A stretch of 64,000 nt of DNA from Sweltsa coloradensis (GCA_024449915.1 JAMZAV010000051.1:1736001-1800000); one strand, 5' to 3'; positions 1-12,640 are shown, counted from the first letter of the stretch. Notes: generated from the sequence alone by a model not told the origin. Translations and numbers: made by a program.

Positions 1-69
1 ACTGATGAGGTTCAAGATGCTAACACCAGGTGGAAGATTTTGACAAGATCTTGTTTATATCTTGTTTCT

Positions 70-156
70 AACCAAGTTCTTGCCAAGATCTTACTTAACA
101 CAAGTTCTTGGCAAGATCTTACTTAATACAAGTTCTTGTCAAGATCGTGCAAGATC
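70..156. repeat. 28-bp minisatellite, about three copies
   Basis: Three tandem units of about 28 bp start at 74, 102 and 130. Each begins AAGTTCTTG, followed by CAAGATCTTACTTAA in the first two. The last unit decays after CAAGATC. No coding function is apparent. Confidence 0.8.
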
Positions 157-271
157 ACAAATTGGTGCACACAAACTACATTGTTTCCGTATTGCATTCC
201 GTCCACCACTTTTTTCTAAAACGCACCAAATGCACTCTAAAACCTGATTTTCAAAATTTTCGCCTGCGGCG

Positions 272-400
272 CAATTAATGGGGGGCTCCGCCCCCCATGC
301 CCCCCGTGCGTCCGCGCTTAATCCCTTTCCCACGACTGTACATGCACAAGCAAATCGCCCCCCCCCATGATTATGTCCTAGATCCGCCACTGATTAGGTT
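272..400. repeat. Transposon terminus-like GC-rich segment
   Basis: A short GC-rich patch in AT-rich sequence contains GGGGGGCTCCGCCCCCC (a hairpin), C-homopolymers and ends in CTAGATCCGCCACTGA. Ends of this style (C-run followed by a 'ccgccactg' terminus) are common in degraded invertebrate DNA transposons. The opposite end was not found, so the family is not assigned. Confidence 0.4.
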
Positions 401-2920
401 ACAAGTTTTTACAACTAAGGTATTATAGGCCCTAATATATTTCTATTTTTACAAATTGTGTTCAGTAATACAGCAGCCACCGAGTGTGTAAAAATGTATA
501 TACATTGCAATCAAAGATGCTAATAAATATTCTATAAATGATGTTGACAGTTAAGAGCCCTAGGCTTCTTAGGCCTAAACCCTTTAGACTTAACAATTAT
601 GATAATATAGTCTAATTGTATAAATATTTTTTTCGAGCAATACAATACTACATTATAAAGAGACATTCAAGTCAATCCACTAGTTCAATCACACATTGAA
701 CAAGAAAACTGCCTGACAGCGATGACATAACCTAAAATTTCGCGTGTAATAACAACTAGCCCCGACTCGCAGCGGTACAAATAACTGAACCTACTATTAA
801 ATATCATATATAAATAAGTTAGTAAATATAAAATAATACGTCATGACTAACCTTTGAACAAGGGAAACTTCACAAATCGAACAACATGAGGCCTAGGTGG
901 CGGGATTCTTTGTTGATATCTCAAAATGTTGATTCACATTCGCTTCGCTGTAGAATTTCCAGCGTTGGCAACAGCGACTTCAAAACTCGCACAGTAAAGT
1001 TAGCCAACGAATGAAAACTAAAATCACCGCCAGATTCAAAAATCAAAATCCCCCAAGGAGGTATGAATAATGTACTAGCCCCGTGTAACAACTAGCCTCG
1101 ATCTCTAAATTAGTTTCGATGTTCATGAATATTCTCTGCTACTGGCTGTTTTCAATGTGATGTATTGCCCTGCTATGTAGACTCCTAACCTAGGTTTAAT
1201 CTTCCCCAAATCTTCCCCAAACACCGTTAGGATAACTGATTTTGTTTCCACAGCCCAACAGGCCTAATTTAAATATGTAACAGTATAAGTCCGACAGTAT
1301 CATAGATTTTACATATACAAACTGAAATCAATGTAAATTTGTTCAGTTTTAACCCCCCAACACATACCTTCTTACACTCAGTGCAAAGCAAACCACCACT
1401 CTTACCCCGGCTGGTACACTGCTGACAGTACCCCAGGGTACCCACGAACTATTGAGTTTACCATTGAAACTCAATAACCAATGGTAGAGTTCAGCAACAG
1501 GTACGAATTTTCTTGATTTGCTATTTTAATAAAATAATAGGGAACTGTCCTGATCTGTGTTTTCTTAGGACTGCAATGATGATTTATTCCCATTCATAAA
1601 AGATAGTGACAAATTTGTCTCATCATTTTGGCGAGAAAACGGGGCTTGACGAGTGAAAGTGTTGCTGATCTTATGTTAAAATAGTTATTAATAAATATTA
1701 TTTTATGTTACACATATCCATACAGTAATAATGGGAAAATAAGAATTTACTTCTTTAGTTTGAATTTCTATTTTACAAAAGGCCTTCAACAAACAGCCAT
1801 TTATTTTTGGAGGAACGGTCCTGCAGTACATTTTACTACGCAATCGTATATTAGAAGGCAGTAGTAAATTCATCGTGATTTAATGTTCATAGTTTATAGT
1901 TTGCAATGAAAGAGTGGGAAGAATAATCGAACTTGGAAGTTTGAAGAATCGAAGATATAAACTCTTAAAACTTTTAATTTGTAATTACGGTGTTTTAAAA
2001 AGAAAATCTACTTGTAGCCTATACAGGTAACGTGTTTCCACTAACATTTGAAACCAAGGACAGTCCCCTTCTCTGTTAATTTAACCGCATGGCTTAATTG
2101 CATGGCTTCTGATTGTAAATATGTGGGCCTGTTGTGTTGAATTGTTTGCAAACCATGTTTTTGCAAAATTACGATATGTTATGTGTAACAAATTTTAAAC
2201 TGTGAATAGACCTATTTTATAATTAAACTAAGCCTAGATTTTAAAAATGTTGTCAAATTAAGTACCGGTAGTAGTACCGGCTGTTATCGGCGTTTAAATA
2301 GACCTAAGCACATCGCATACATTTTGTAATGTGGTAGCCAGTCACATAATAGCAACTTACAAACCAGGCTATCCATTGGGTGTCTGCTCTACTACTTCCA
2401 TATTTTCTATATGAAATCATTTAAATATATCCTAATTGAAAAAAAAGTGTTTACTAGTGAAGTTAATAACAAATAACTTGTAGAAAGATAAGTAATTTTT
2501 TTCTAAAACAATTTTAATAAATCAATTCGGTACCCAATAATTAGCAGTATAAGTAACTATGTGAGATCATAAACTGAATACTCAACAATATTATAAAACT
2601 GGGGTTTGAATGTTAATGCTTGTAAAATATGTATTATGTGCTTTCTGTACTGATTGGTACTAGAATGCACACTGTTGTAATTTTGAGCTCTCACCCCGTT
2701 AGGAGGCTTGACGTGAAAATAAAACGAAAATTGTGATTTCATAATAATGTTTCGTCATCTTGAAACGCGTTCGTTCAAAGTTCATGGTCTAGATTGGGTA
2801 CAAAATATACCACTAAAGACAAAGAAAATTAATGAAAATTATTAATAAGGCAATGTGTTATTAATGTGCCATACGATTTCAAAATAATAATTGAACTATA
2901 TATGATTTCTCCCGTTTTGA
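401..2920. other. Intergenic, no gene recognised
   Basis: AT-rich sequence with stops in all frames and only short incidental open frames. Some ACCGG/GGCCTA words are present. I see no RNA gene or coding exon. Confidence 0.6.
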
Positions 2921-2985
2921 CCCGTGGTTCGAATCCCGGTTGGGGCTGAATTTTTTAATTTCTGAATTGTAGTAAATAATTATAT
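2921..2985 (+). repeat. tRNA-derived SINE fragment (B box and tail)
   Basis: It contains a pol III B-box-like GTGGTTCGAATCCCGG followed by the tail seen in fuller copies at 21279 and 22639 (TTTTAATTTCTGAATTGTA). The A-box half is missing. Confidence 0.6.
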
Positions 2986-3067
2986 ATATGATGTTTTACC
3001 TTGGCTTTATAGTAGGCGACTATGACGCTGTTATGTTAGTACTTTAGACAGAAATAAAAAAAATGAC

Positions 3068-3090
3068 TACACCGGGGATTCCCCGGTGTA
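3068..3090. other. Perfect hairpin, 10-bp stem
   Basis: TACACCGGGG and CCCCGGTGTA are exact reverse complements separated by ATT. The stem is GC-rich in an AT-rich context. The role is unknown. It could be a remnant transposon end. Confidence 0.6.
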
Positions 3091-3371
3091 CTAATGTATA
3101 CCATAAAAAAAGTACTAAAATAAAAATGTAAAAATATGTATTTATGTGTTTATTTAACCGTTATATAACCTTGAATAATTTTCTGATCAATCATTTTAAT
3201 CATTTTTATTTGGGTACCTTTGTGTAACGATTTTTGTGTAAAAAACGTTTGTTGTATTGTCTGTGTGTTGTGTGTATGAATGATTGTTTTTATTGTATCC
3301 ATTGTTTTCTGGAATATTTTGTATTCTGTTTTTGGATAAATAAATAATATTTTTTTTTACATTCAATGTTC

Positions 3372-3393
3372 TCTAGACTCTTCGGAGTCTAGA
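3372..3393. other. Hairpin with TTCG tetraloop
   Basis: TCTAGACTC and GAGTCTAGA flank TTCG, giving a 9-bp stem with a UUCG-type loop, which is very stable as RNA. It lies 300 bp from the 3068 hairpin. No transcript is evident around it. Confidence 0.55.
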
Positions 3394-3479
3394 TATTACT
3401 GCAAAGTTTATGTCTGTTGTGAATAAATACAAAATAATATTAATAATGATTTGAATGATATAAAAAAAACATCAAAGTC

Positions 3480-3896
3480 CAACTCACAACCTTCTCGTGG
3501 TTTGGCCCGTGAGTAGGGGAGTTTCACTCCCTAAAACTAATGGCGAGCTCTGGGTCGTCGTCGGGGAACTTTCCCCTTCCCTTTGACTACCTCCCCGACG
3601 GCGACGACAATGACAATTCACGGACGGATGATGACAGACGAAGACGACCACGACGTGGGGGAACCCCTGCTCTCCCCATACGCTTGTGGCTGGTTCTGAC
3701 CAGCACAGGCTTGTCCACCCCTTGTCCCCTCGCGTCTCCCCTTACGTTCCTCCCCTTGGAAAGAAGTATACATGGTGGTAATTCTTAACTCACACTTATA
3801 GAGATTGTTTTATCTTGGAGGCGCGAATAATCTTAGCTGTTAAAGCGCCCTAAAACTACTAATACTAATACTAATACTAATACTAATACTTATACA
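3480..3896 (+). repeat. Unclassified repeat-like segment ending in (TACTAA)n
   Basis: A GC-richer block has an 82-codon open frame from 3540 that is rich in Ser, Asp and Arg and resembles no family I recognise. The block runs into a (TACTAA)n tract at 3857-3896. A simple-repeat 3' tail is typical of non-LTR elements or their SINEs, so this is probably a transposon fragment and not a host gene. Confidence 0.35.
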
Positions 3897-3925
3897 AACT
3901 AAGTGAGCTGGATAATTAAATAGTA

Positions 3926-3998
<73 letters not shown>
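3926..3998. repeat. (ATT)n microsatellite
   Basis: About 24 ATT units occur in uninterrupted tandem. Polyasparagine frames across it on the - strand are artefacts. Confidence 0.9.
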
Positions 3999-3999
3999 T

Positions 4000-5824
4000 A
4001 TTTTTACAATCCACATGTTATTCTCATGTATACAAGGTCGGTCGGGGAGGTGCATAATATATTCACTCTCTCCATCTTCATCGATAGTATATTGTATTAT
4101 TATATATTGTATTCTGTATTAGAAAAATAATACTTTTGGTACCAGTAACCGAACCCGTCGTAATGGTACAATGTTGAATGCCGTCCGGGACTTCCGTTTT
4201 AGCACAAGATTGGTTCACAACACCGGATCAATCCTTCACGAAGGATTTTGAATGAACTTTTTTCAATTCATTACATTCGTCGATACATTATGGAAATTAG
4301 AAATTTGCAATGTACCGAAAATTCTCTATCAAAATGTGTTGCGCCAGTATGTAAATCGGGTACGAGGGGATCCAATCAAAACGACAAAAAACGGGCATAC
4401 ATTTTGGACAAAATTGCCCACCTTGACGAGCATAGCTCATGGTGCAGGCGATTTTTTTTTCACCATACTTAAGTTATTTGGTCATGTTTGAACTGCACTC
4501 GGACTCTGGTTTACAACAACCATCTGCGATCGAAAACCTCAAAAAATGAACGTGAAGTGGCCCATTTTAGTAAATTTCAACCTATTTTTTTTATGTAATG
4601 ACGAAGCGTACATGCAAAGCATATTCGTTTTACCTAGGTGACTTGTCGAATTGTATAAGTGTATTTGCATATTTACTACGAAAAATCTGGGATTAATATT
4701 TAACTCACGTTAGTTTGCCCCCCCCCCCCCCCCGGTTCCTACGCCACTGCGCACGCGCGGGACCTTTACCTACATTTTGGTGCCAAACCTTTGTGGTTTG
4801 TGACATTCGACCGTGTGTTTTGAACCCGACCGGTAGTCAATGTGTGAAATAAAAAAATTGTTGAAGAATAAACCATCATTTAACATTTTACATCTTTACT
4901 GTTTTTTAATACCTCTTCTCCATTTGGGAGAAGAAAATGTTCATTAGAAATCTAATTAATTAATGACAATCTGCAATGAGTTTCATGTAGAAGATAATGA
5001 CATTGAATAACATAACCTACATAATGGTGTGCGTGCTAGATATTCACCAGGTCACATATCTATTTTTTTTAAAAGGTCAATTTTGAGTAGTTAAAAATAA
5101 AAATAAAATTAATAACAAATTTAATTACTAGATGGATTTATTTTTTATAAATCAATTATCCATCCCAGGGGTACGGTTGTGATAAAGGGGCGATCTTGGA
5201 GTTGAAACAATGTTCGGGGCTCTCCCTGACCAATTTTTGGTCATTTTGGACGTTCCTGTTATCCTTTCGGTTGTCCAATTTCGCCCAAATTTGCAACAGG
5301 GGTAGCCCGGTCGACTAGAAGGATCCGTGAGGGCGGAATTGTAAAAAATTAGGAAAAAGTATTTACTATTAATGTCGAGAGCATTTTGACACACGTACCA
5401 AGTTTATCATGTCTCGCTACATGGGCTGTGATGAGGGCGGATGGGGAGTGTAAAGTCGAATTTTTGGATAGGCCTATAGGAACCTTCATTATTTGGTGAA
5501 ATGTAATAACGTTTTTCGGTATTGCTCTCTCTAATGACGTCAGAGGGCCGCGTCCAAGACTACGGCCTCAATACTACATCAATACCTCTGAGCTAATTTT
5601 TTTTTCGGATTTTTGGAAATTTAAAAAAAAACATTGTATATGTATTACCTTGCGCAATAACTGTCCGATAGGGTCCATCTTGGACTCGGTATAACCGGAC
5701 GAACGAAGCGCAGATTGTGACGTACCGGAAAGACGTGTCGGAAAAAACATTTGTCCTCGATTTTAACAAAAGGCGTAAAAATGCCCCGTTTTCGAATATT
5801 TCTTTCACCCGCGACTTTGGGGAG
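4000..5824. other. Intergenic, no gene recognised
   Basis: It contains a C-homopolymer at about 4717-4733 followed by a 'cctacgccactgc' transposon-end-like motif. Otherwise it is AT-rich sequence with short incidental frames only. Confidence 0.55.
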
Positions 5825-6235
5825 GCAGCCGGCGGTTTAGCCGAGGTAGTTTAACCGGTTCCCACTCGAACACCGAAGTTAAGCAAACTCAGGCGTGGTC
5901 AGGGGTAGAGTGGGTGACCGCTTTGCCCTGAAACTCACGTATTTCGCAGGTTAGAGCAGATGGAGGGCTCGAGAGCTAGTGTAACGGCTTCGTTCTCCTC
6001 GAGCTGCTCGGCAGGCCGGATTAGTGGAGGAACCTATATGACTGTCAAGGTTACACCGCCCTTTCGGAAGGGGCGTTAAGCCGTTGGTCCCCTTGGTACT
6101 TTTCGAATGGAGTAGGCTACGTGCCGGTACCGGGTTTCCCCTCCTCCCTTCTGTTCATACTTCATCCTCATCTATCACCACTCAATATCTCAAGTGCATT
6201 AATATGAGACATTAAGCAATATCCAATCAATAAAT
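5825..6235 (+). repeat. 5S rRNA-derived SINE (SINE3 type)
   Basis: The head (about 5825-5945) resembles animal 5S rRNA, including CACCGAAGTTAAGCAA (A-box region) and AGTGGGTGACCGC (C-box region). A body follows with GGGCGTTAAGCCGTTGGTCC at about 6070, like the conserved central domain of some metazoan SINEs. The 3' part (about 6160-6235) contains TCATCTATCACCACTCAA and GTGCATTAATATGAGAC, which recurs in a tRNA-headed SINE at 52818-53015. This is not a functional 5S gene because the head has indels and carries a long nonribosomal tail. Confidence 0.75.
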
Positions 6236-6282
6236 CAATTCGGCGAGGCAGGTAGGGTCCGGCGGCGTCCCGGACCAACTCT

Positions 6283-8932
6283 CTCAAGGCCAATATCTTT
6301 ACCCGACTCTATTCCTCCGAGGCTTCATTTCCGGGGAAGAAGAGAAGAATAAAGAAGAAGGGAGCGCATCTAGACATCTGAGAAGGGTGAGGTATTGTCC
6401 TTGATTGTATCTTACAGTGATTTCTATTCTGTAATATGGTCAAGTACAATATCTTTACCCGACTCTATTCCTCCGAGGCTTCATTTCCGGGGAAGAAGAG
6501 AAGAATAAAGAAGAAGGGAAGCGCAAAAAATACGACATACATTGAGAAGGGTGGGTATTGTCCTTGTATGTGTTCTTCAGTGATTTCTTTTCGAAATCTC
6601 AACAAGGCAATATTTTTTTAAACCACTATAATTTTTCCTCCGAGGTTCATTTTTCCCCAAGAAAAGAAGTACAAAAAAAGGGGGCAATTTTTGACATTGA
6701 AAAGGTGATATTGTTTCCTTATTTATTTTAAGTTTTTTTATTTGTATATGGAAGTAAAAATATTTAACCCCCCCACTCTATTCTCCCCCAGGGCTCATTT
6801 CCGGGGAAGAAAAAAAATAAAGAAGAAGGGCGCATTTTAGACATCGAGAATAGGATTTCCTTTTGTATCTTACATATTTCCCATTCTTATTATGGTCAAT
6901 CAATACTTTACCCGACTCTATTTTGAGGCCCCCAAAAATTTTTTCCGGGGAAGAAAAAGAAATAAAAAAAGGGGGCGTTAGTCTGGGGGGGAAAGGTATT
7001 TCCTTGTTGATCTTACAGTGTTTCCCCATTCCCTTATTATGTCAAGTAAATATCTTTACCCGACCCCTCTATTTCTCCGGCTTTTTCGGGGAAAAAAAAA
7101 AAAAGAAGAAGGAGCGCATCTGACATCTGAGAAGGGTGAGGGGATTTTTCCTGATTGTATCTTGTGATTTCTTTCTTATTATTTTTCCAAGTTTTCATAC
7201 TTTACCAACTCTATTTCTCCGGGCTTCATTTCGGGAAGAAGAGAAGAATAAAGAGAAGGGGCGCTCTTAGGGGGGGAAACTTTTGAGAAGGTGGGTATTT
7301 CCCTATTTATTACAGTGATTTCTATTCTGTAATCCCCGGGCAATACAATATCTTTCCCCCTTTTTCCCCCCCCGAGGCTTCTTTCCGGGGGAAAAAGAAA
7401 AATAAGGGAAAAGGGGCGCATCTAGAATCTGAGAAGGGTGGGTATTGCCTTGATTGTATTTTTACAGTGATTCTATTCTGTAAAAAATTTTTAAATACAA
7501 AATTTTACCGACTTATTCCTCCGAGCTTTATTTCCCGGGGGAAGAAAAGAAAAAAAGAAAGGGAGGCTCTAGACTCTGGGGGGTGAGGTATTTCCTTGAT
7601 TGTATCTTACAGTGATTTCTATTCTGTATTATGGTCAAGTACAATATCTTTACCCGACTCTATTTCTCCGAGGTTTTTCATTTGGGGGGAAAGAGAGAAG
7701 AAAAAAGAAGAAGGACGCACTAGACATCTGAGAAGGGTAAGGTATTTTCCTTGATTGTATCTTACAGGGGATTTCTATTCTGTTTTGGTAAAGTACAATA
7801 TTTTTCCCCCGACTCTATTTCTCCGAGGCTTCATTTCCGGGGAAAAGAGAAAAAAAAGAAAAAGGGGGAGCGATCTAGACTCTAAAAGGGTGGGGTATTG
7901 TCCTTGATTGTATCTTACAGTGATTTCTATTCTGTAATATGGTCAAGTACAATATCTTTACCCGACTCTATTCCTCCGAGGCTTCATTTCCGGGGAAGAA
8001 GAGAAGAATAAAGAAGAAGGGAGCGCATCTAGACATCTGAGAAGGGTGAGGTATTGTCCTTGATTGTATCTTACAGTGATTTTCATTTTTAAATATGTAA
8101 ATACAATACTTTACCCCTCTTTTCCCCTCCGAGGTTCTTTTTGGGGGGAAGAAGAGAAGAAAAAGAAAAAGGGGACGCATCTAGACTCTAGTGGGGTGAG
8201 TTTGTCCTTGTTTTTGTATCTTCAGTGTTCTATTCGAAATATGTTAAAGTACAATATCTTTCCCCCATCTATTCCTCCGGGGCTTCATTTCCGGGAGAAG
8301 AGAAAAAAAAGAAAGGGAGCGCTCTAGACATCTGGAGGGTGGGGTTATTGTCCTTGATTGTATCTTACAGTGATTTCTATTCTGTATTATGGTCAAGTAC
8401 AATATCTTAACCCGACTCTATTTCTCCGAGGCTTTATTTCCGGGGAAGAAGAGAAGAATAAAGAAGAAACTAGGCATCTAACACCCTGGAAGGGTGAGGT
8501 ATTGTCCTTGTTGTATCTTACATGATTTCTATTCAAAATTTTTGGTCAAGTAAAATATTTTTACCCAACTCTTTTTTTCTCCAGGCTTTATTTCCGGGGA
8601 AAAAAGAAAGATAAAGAAGAAGGGGGCTCTAGACATCTGAAAGGGGTGAGGAAAATTGTCCTTGATTGTATATCTTACAGTGATTTCTATTCTTAATAAG
8701 CCCAAAGTAAAATACTTTCCCCGACCTATTCCCCCCGGGGAACTTCATTCCGGGGTAGAAGAAGAGAATAAAGAAGAAGGGAGCGCATCGAGACATCTGA
8801 GTCGGGTAAGATATTGTCCTAAATTATTTCTTAAAGGGATTTCTACTCTGTAAAGTAATCAAGGCCAATTTCTTTACCCGACTCTATCCCTCGGAAGCTT
8901 CATTTCCGGGGGAAGAAGAGAAGAATAAAATA
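6283..8932. repeat. 156-bp tandem repeat array, about 17 units
   Basis: The unit recurs at 6291, 6447 and onward with a 156-bp period. It contains CAATATCTTTACCCGACTC, the block GAGGCTTCATTTCCGGGG, then GAAGAGAAGAATAAAGAAG and ATTGTATCTTACAGTGATT. Outer and some inner copies (6447, 7640, 7930, 8390) are clean. Copies between about 6600 and 8340 contain many homopolymer-length changes and small deletions. Open frames on either strand here are by-products of the repeat and not genes. Confidence 0.9.
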
Positions 8933-8955
8933 AGAAAGAAGAAAAGAAACATCCA

Positions 8956-9225
8956 GAAGATAATGTGATTCTGATGCTGGAATGCTACGAGTGCCTTCAG
9001 CTCCTCCAGGCGCCCCAAGACGTGGAAGACGGGAAGAATCGTTGTGATGGGAGAGCTACTAACTACAGCCCAGGTTCTTATCGTGTTATGGCTTCTATAA
9101 CGTTGTTTTGATATCTATAAAGTTAGACAATAATGCGATTATGTTGCTGGTACGTTAGTATCTTCGTCTCTTCCAGGCGCGCAAAGAAATTGGAAGACAA
9201 ACAATAATTGTGATGTCAAGTCGGC
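8956..9225. repeat. Degenerate direct duplication next to the array
   Basis: Two similar segments, about 8956-9055 and 9123-9225, share the order GAT(G/C)TTGCTGG-like, TTCCAGGCGC, GGAAGAC and TTGTGATG, with a period of about 167 bp. It may be an older, diverged part of the neighbouring satellite or a separate repeat. Confidence 0.45.
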
Positions 9226-11039
9226 CGTGAGAACAGAAATTTGCTTAAAAATGCATGTCTCCATATCATCTTAACGATGAGACTGCAATTGCAATTTACC
9301 TTATAATCCAAGCGTTTGCAACTTAAAGTTTCTCTTCTAAAGGTATATTTTGGATTGAACATTGATGTAGGAGTGTAAATGAGAGCTATTTTTAAAAATG
9401 CCTTGAGAGGGCCAAAAATGGTACAAAAAAGTCCCAGTCCCCCTTTATAAGTTACATGGCAGGTTTTTACACCAAATTAACCGGAGTAGTAGTGCGTATG
9501 ATCAATAGGCTTCGCCAGCCGGGCTGCGATTGGGCTTTTACCTGCCAGACCACCGATATTTCGCATATAAACTATTTTCAAAAATGGTGTTTTGGTTACA
9601 ATAATTATATTCTTATTCATATTTATTTATTTATTGCACATAGATAGTCTGATTTCATCGGATTTGTGTGAGAAATGTAGACAGGATATTTCTGTGTTTT
9701 ATGGGGCATTACGTCCTGCAGATTCTCCCCCAACCCTACAAATAAGACAGAAAATTGACGAAATTCCTACACGTCGTGATAAAACACTCCAACACAAAAC
9801 CAGAAGAAAAAAATAATTAGACTTAACACACTGGTACACAAAGGCAGGACAAGTAAACTCAAATTTTCTAAAAAATAAAAATATATAAACAAACTATCAA
9901 ATCACATATACGAAGCTCAAAAAACATAATCGTTTTAAAAATAAGAATAATAGACTTCCTGAGAATCAACCCTTTTTACAACATTAGCGAATAGACAACA
10001 CAAAACAATGCTCTAAACTAGCACAGGAACATAAAATATCTTACTACCCCTACTAGTTAAACTCGGTTCTGTACAAATAAGAAGGTATATTCACACAAGT
10101 ATGTAAAGCACATAGATACCTACCATAGTATTATATTATATATTATGCCTGTATATCCACCAAAATATTTATCATATATTATAGTTGTAGTAGTACCAAT
10201 TTTAAGCTAATCTTTAAGTTCTATAATATCAGAGGGCAAATACAGATCCCCGTATCTGTCACCCGATACTTTATTCTACATGTATTTTGTATGTAGGGCT
10301 ATTGTATTTTTAATGTCCAAATAAACTAAACTAGGGCCTAAACTAAACACACAAACACAAAAAATATTGGAAAATAAATAAAATAAAAAATCACTAAGTA
10401 GTTGGTTGTAATAATGTTTAGTGATGTAACTCTGTCTTCTCTATTTTAGCTTGCAATACGTTGCATCGACAACGTAGTTCTAGTTATCGACGCTAGGTCG
10501 CAGCACCATACGGTACGCCTGCAATGTGACTCGGGCAACCCGCCGTACAGCACCGATGCGAAATTATTCATAAATTAATCACTCCTGTTAAAAGTATGAG
10601 ACATTGAGGCAAAAGATTTAACGAGCAGATATCAAGAAAGTTTATTTATTATTCTGCACTGGGTCAAATATGTATCTTGATGAGATACAGAGATAAAGCC
10701 GTTTTTGTAGGTGCACTCTTCTAAGAATTTTGCATAATCCATTCATTTTATTACATAAAGGCCGTATTAGATCAATACGCTCCCTCTTCTACCGGCTACC
10801 CTTCACCTACAATTCACTTGCCACACCCACCCTAGACATTTTTGCGAACCACCGCGAGTTCATAACTAGTGTAAAACCCCTTATTAACCATGCTTAGTTA
10901 ATTTTTCAATTTAATTTTTAATTTTTAATTTTTTATAAATTTGTTTTATTCTCTCAATTTCTTTCTGATTTTACTATTACGTATCATTCATTATTCATGT
11001 GTTCATGTATTTCTATTCGTATTTCCTCTGTTATCATGT
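9226..11039. other. Intergenic, no gene recognised
   Basis: AT-rich sequence, with no exon, RNA gene or complete transposon that I can support. Confidence 0.5.
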
Positions 11040-11158
11040 TTAGTTTAAGTTAGTATAAGTTAGTTAGTAATGTTATTATGTTTACAATGCACAATGTAAA
11101 ATGGCCTATGGCTGTATTTGTGTCCAGTTGAATAAATAAATAAATAAATATTTATCAT
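11040..11158 (+). repeat. Probable non-LTR retrotransposon 3' end
   Basis: The sequence ATGGCCTATGGCTGTATTTG is followed by GTCCAGTTG and an (AATA)n tail. A short 3' UTR ending in a tetranucleotide tail is characteristic of LINE 3' ends. No reverse transcriptase coding sequence is visible upstream. Confidence 0.45.
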
Positions 11159-11567
11159 CAGCGAAATTATTTATTAATGACTAAACTGAGAGATTGTATT
11201 CACTATAACATATATGTAGTTCAAATTATATATATCAATAATAACAATTATTTTTGTTGTTATTCGATCCAAAACGGAACAATGTTTTGGTAACAAATCT
11301 GGTTCACTCAAATTGCACCAATGAGAATGGATATAGTTAATTGATTTGTTAAACATCAGTATTTAGGTTTATAACTTGTAAAGAATATAGATAGCTCATT
11401 TTGTAAATAGGATAGACATTACAATCAAGGTACTGGCACGGTACAAGACGCCATCTATCCTTACTGGAGGTGCTGGTATTTAGTTACTCCTACAGCATGC
11501 ACAAGGGAGATAACCCTTGACGTTTCCCAAAGGAAAATGACTGAAAGTTGGTTGAATGAAAGAGGAA

Positions 11568-11569
11568 GT

Positions 11570-11640
<71 letters not shown>

Positions 11641-11642
11641 TT
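11568..11642. repeat. (TTTA)n microsatellite
   Basis: About 18 TTTA units form the left border of the block inserted into the foldback element. Confidence 0.9.
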
Positions 11643-12050
11643 CAGTCTTGTCTCCATGTTTCCACTCCATGTTCCATCCCACTTTACATGGCTTACGCAC
11701 CTTTTCCATGTAGCTAGGCCTAGACTTTGTATTACCCGTAGATCTTTCACCATTTGTTACCTTCATTTTTTAATAATTTACCTAATTTACCAAAGTTCGA
11801 CATATTCTCTGATTTAAATTCTTAAAAAAAATCAATCCGTGATTGGACTGCAGTTGAAGATCATTAGCATTTCCCCCTCTATTCGTTTATAAACACAAAT
11901 TCCTGTTAATATTTTTACAAGAACATTATTTACTCTTATGTTGTGTTGCACTTATAACTTTCATATATTTGTTTATTGTTCATAATTATTTGTTAAAGGA
12001 TTGCCTATGTAAAATAGCACTTGTGCTGTACTAGACTCTTATATAATGAA

Positions 12051-12051
12051 A

Positions 12052-12085
<34 letters not shown>

Positions 12086-12109
12086 AAAAAGAAAGAAAGA
12101 AAAAATAAA
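12051..12109. repeat. (GAAA)n microsatellite
   Basis: A GAAA tract with one interruption follows sequence that resembles a LINE 3' end (CTAGACTCTTATATAATGAA). It forms the right border of the inserted block. Confidence 0.85.
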
Positions 12110-12286
12110 TGTTTTTTTGGACAGGACAATAGCTCTTTTTTAACCATTAAGCAAACGTTTGGGGCAATAAGAAAAGAATAGTTCTAGTGCAATTCTTCAT
12201 TTTGAACTACGATTTTTTTTGTTTTTTAAACACACCTTATAGCTTTGAGTATATAACCATATGGTTATATACTCAAAGCTTATAGT

Positions 12287-12450
12287 CTCCGCTACGAGTA
12301 TAAGTGAAAATAATTTTCTGAAATAGCGTTTGATGTACGACTTTTTTCGTCCACCGGTTCAAAACGCTTATTTGAACCATGAGACAAAAAATGGCACATC
12401 GAACATTATTTCAGAAAATTATTTTCCCTTATACTCGCTGCGGAGACAAC
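12287..12450. repeat. Large imperfect hairpin
   Basis: GAGTATAAGTGAAAATAA on the left pairs with TTATTTTCCCTTATACTC on the right. The pairing continues inward through TTTTCTGAAATA to a turn near 12368. This is the core of the foldback element. Confidence 0.75.
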
Positions 12451-12640
12451 ATGGTGTGTTTAAACAAAATAAATCATAGCTCAAAATTAAGTATTGCACC
12501 GAGAACTTTTCTTTTCTAACTGACCAAAATTTGCATGTAATTGCCAAAAGGAGCTATTGTCCCGTCCCAATTTTTTTTGTCTTTTTTATATCAGTTCCTC
12601 TTTCATTCAATCAACCAACTTTCATCCATTTTCCTTTGAC

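Larger units (their letters stand above)
11529..12640. mobile_element. Foldback element interrupted by a repeat insertion
   Basis: The outer arms are inverted: AAAGGAAAATGACTGAAAG at 11529 matches the complement of 12594-12640. The inner arms also match: GGACAGGACAATAGCTC at 12119 pairs with 12546-12568. The left arm is split at about 11568-12110 by a block running from (TTTA)n (11568-11642) to (GAAA)n (12051-12109), with no counterpart on the right. Without it the element would be about 570 bp. The core has a perfect 40-bp palindrome (12241-12280) and a ~160-bp hairpin (12287-12450). No transposase is present, so it is nonautonomous. Confidence 0.65.

Noticed and set aside
3840..4055. Polyasparagine protein on the - strand
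   Set aside because: A translation of the (ATT)n microsatellite only.
5825..5945. Functional 5S rRNA gene
   Set aside because: The 5S-like region has several indels and runs into a long SINE body and tail.
6436..8853. Multiple 60-90 codon frames on both strands
   Set aside because: All follow the 156-bp repeat period and are by-products of the tandem array.
6283..8932. CRISPR-like array
   Set aside because: The whole 156-bp unit repeats with no variable spacers, and the genome is eukaryotic.
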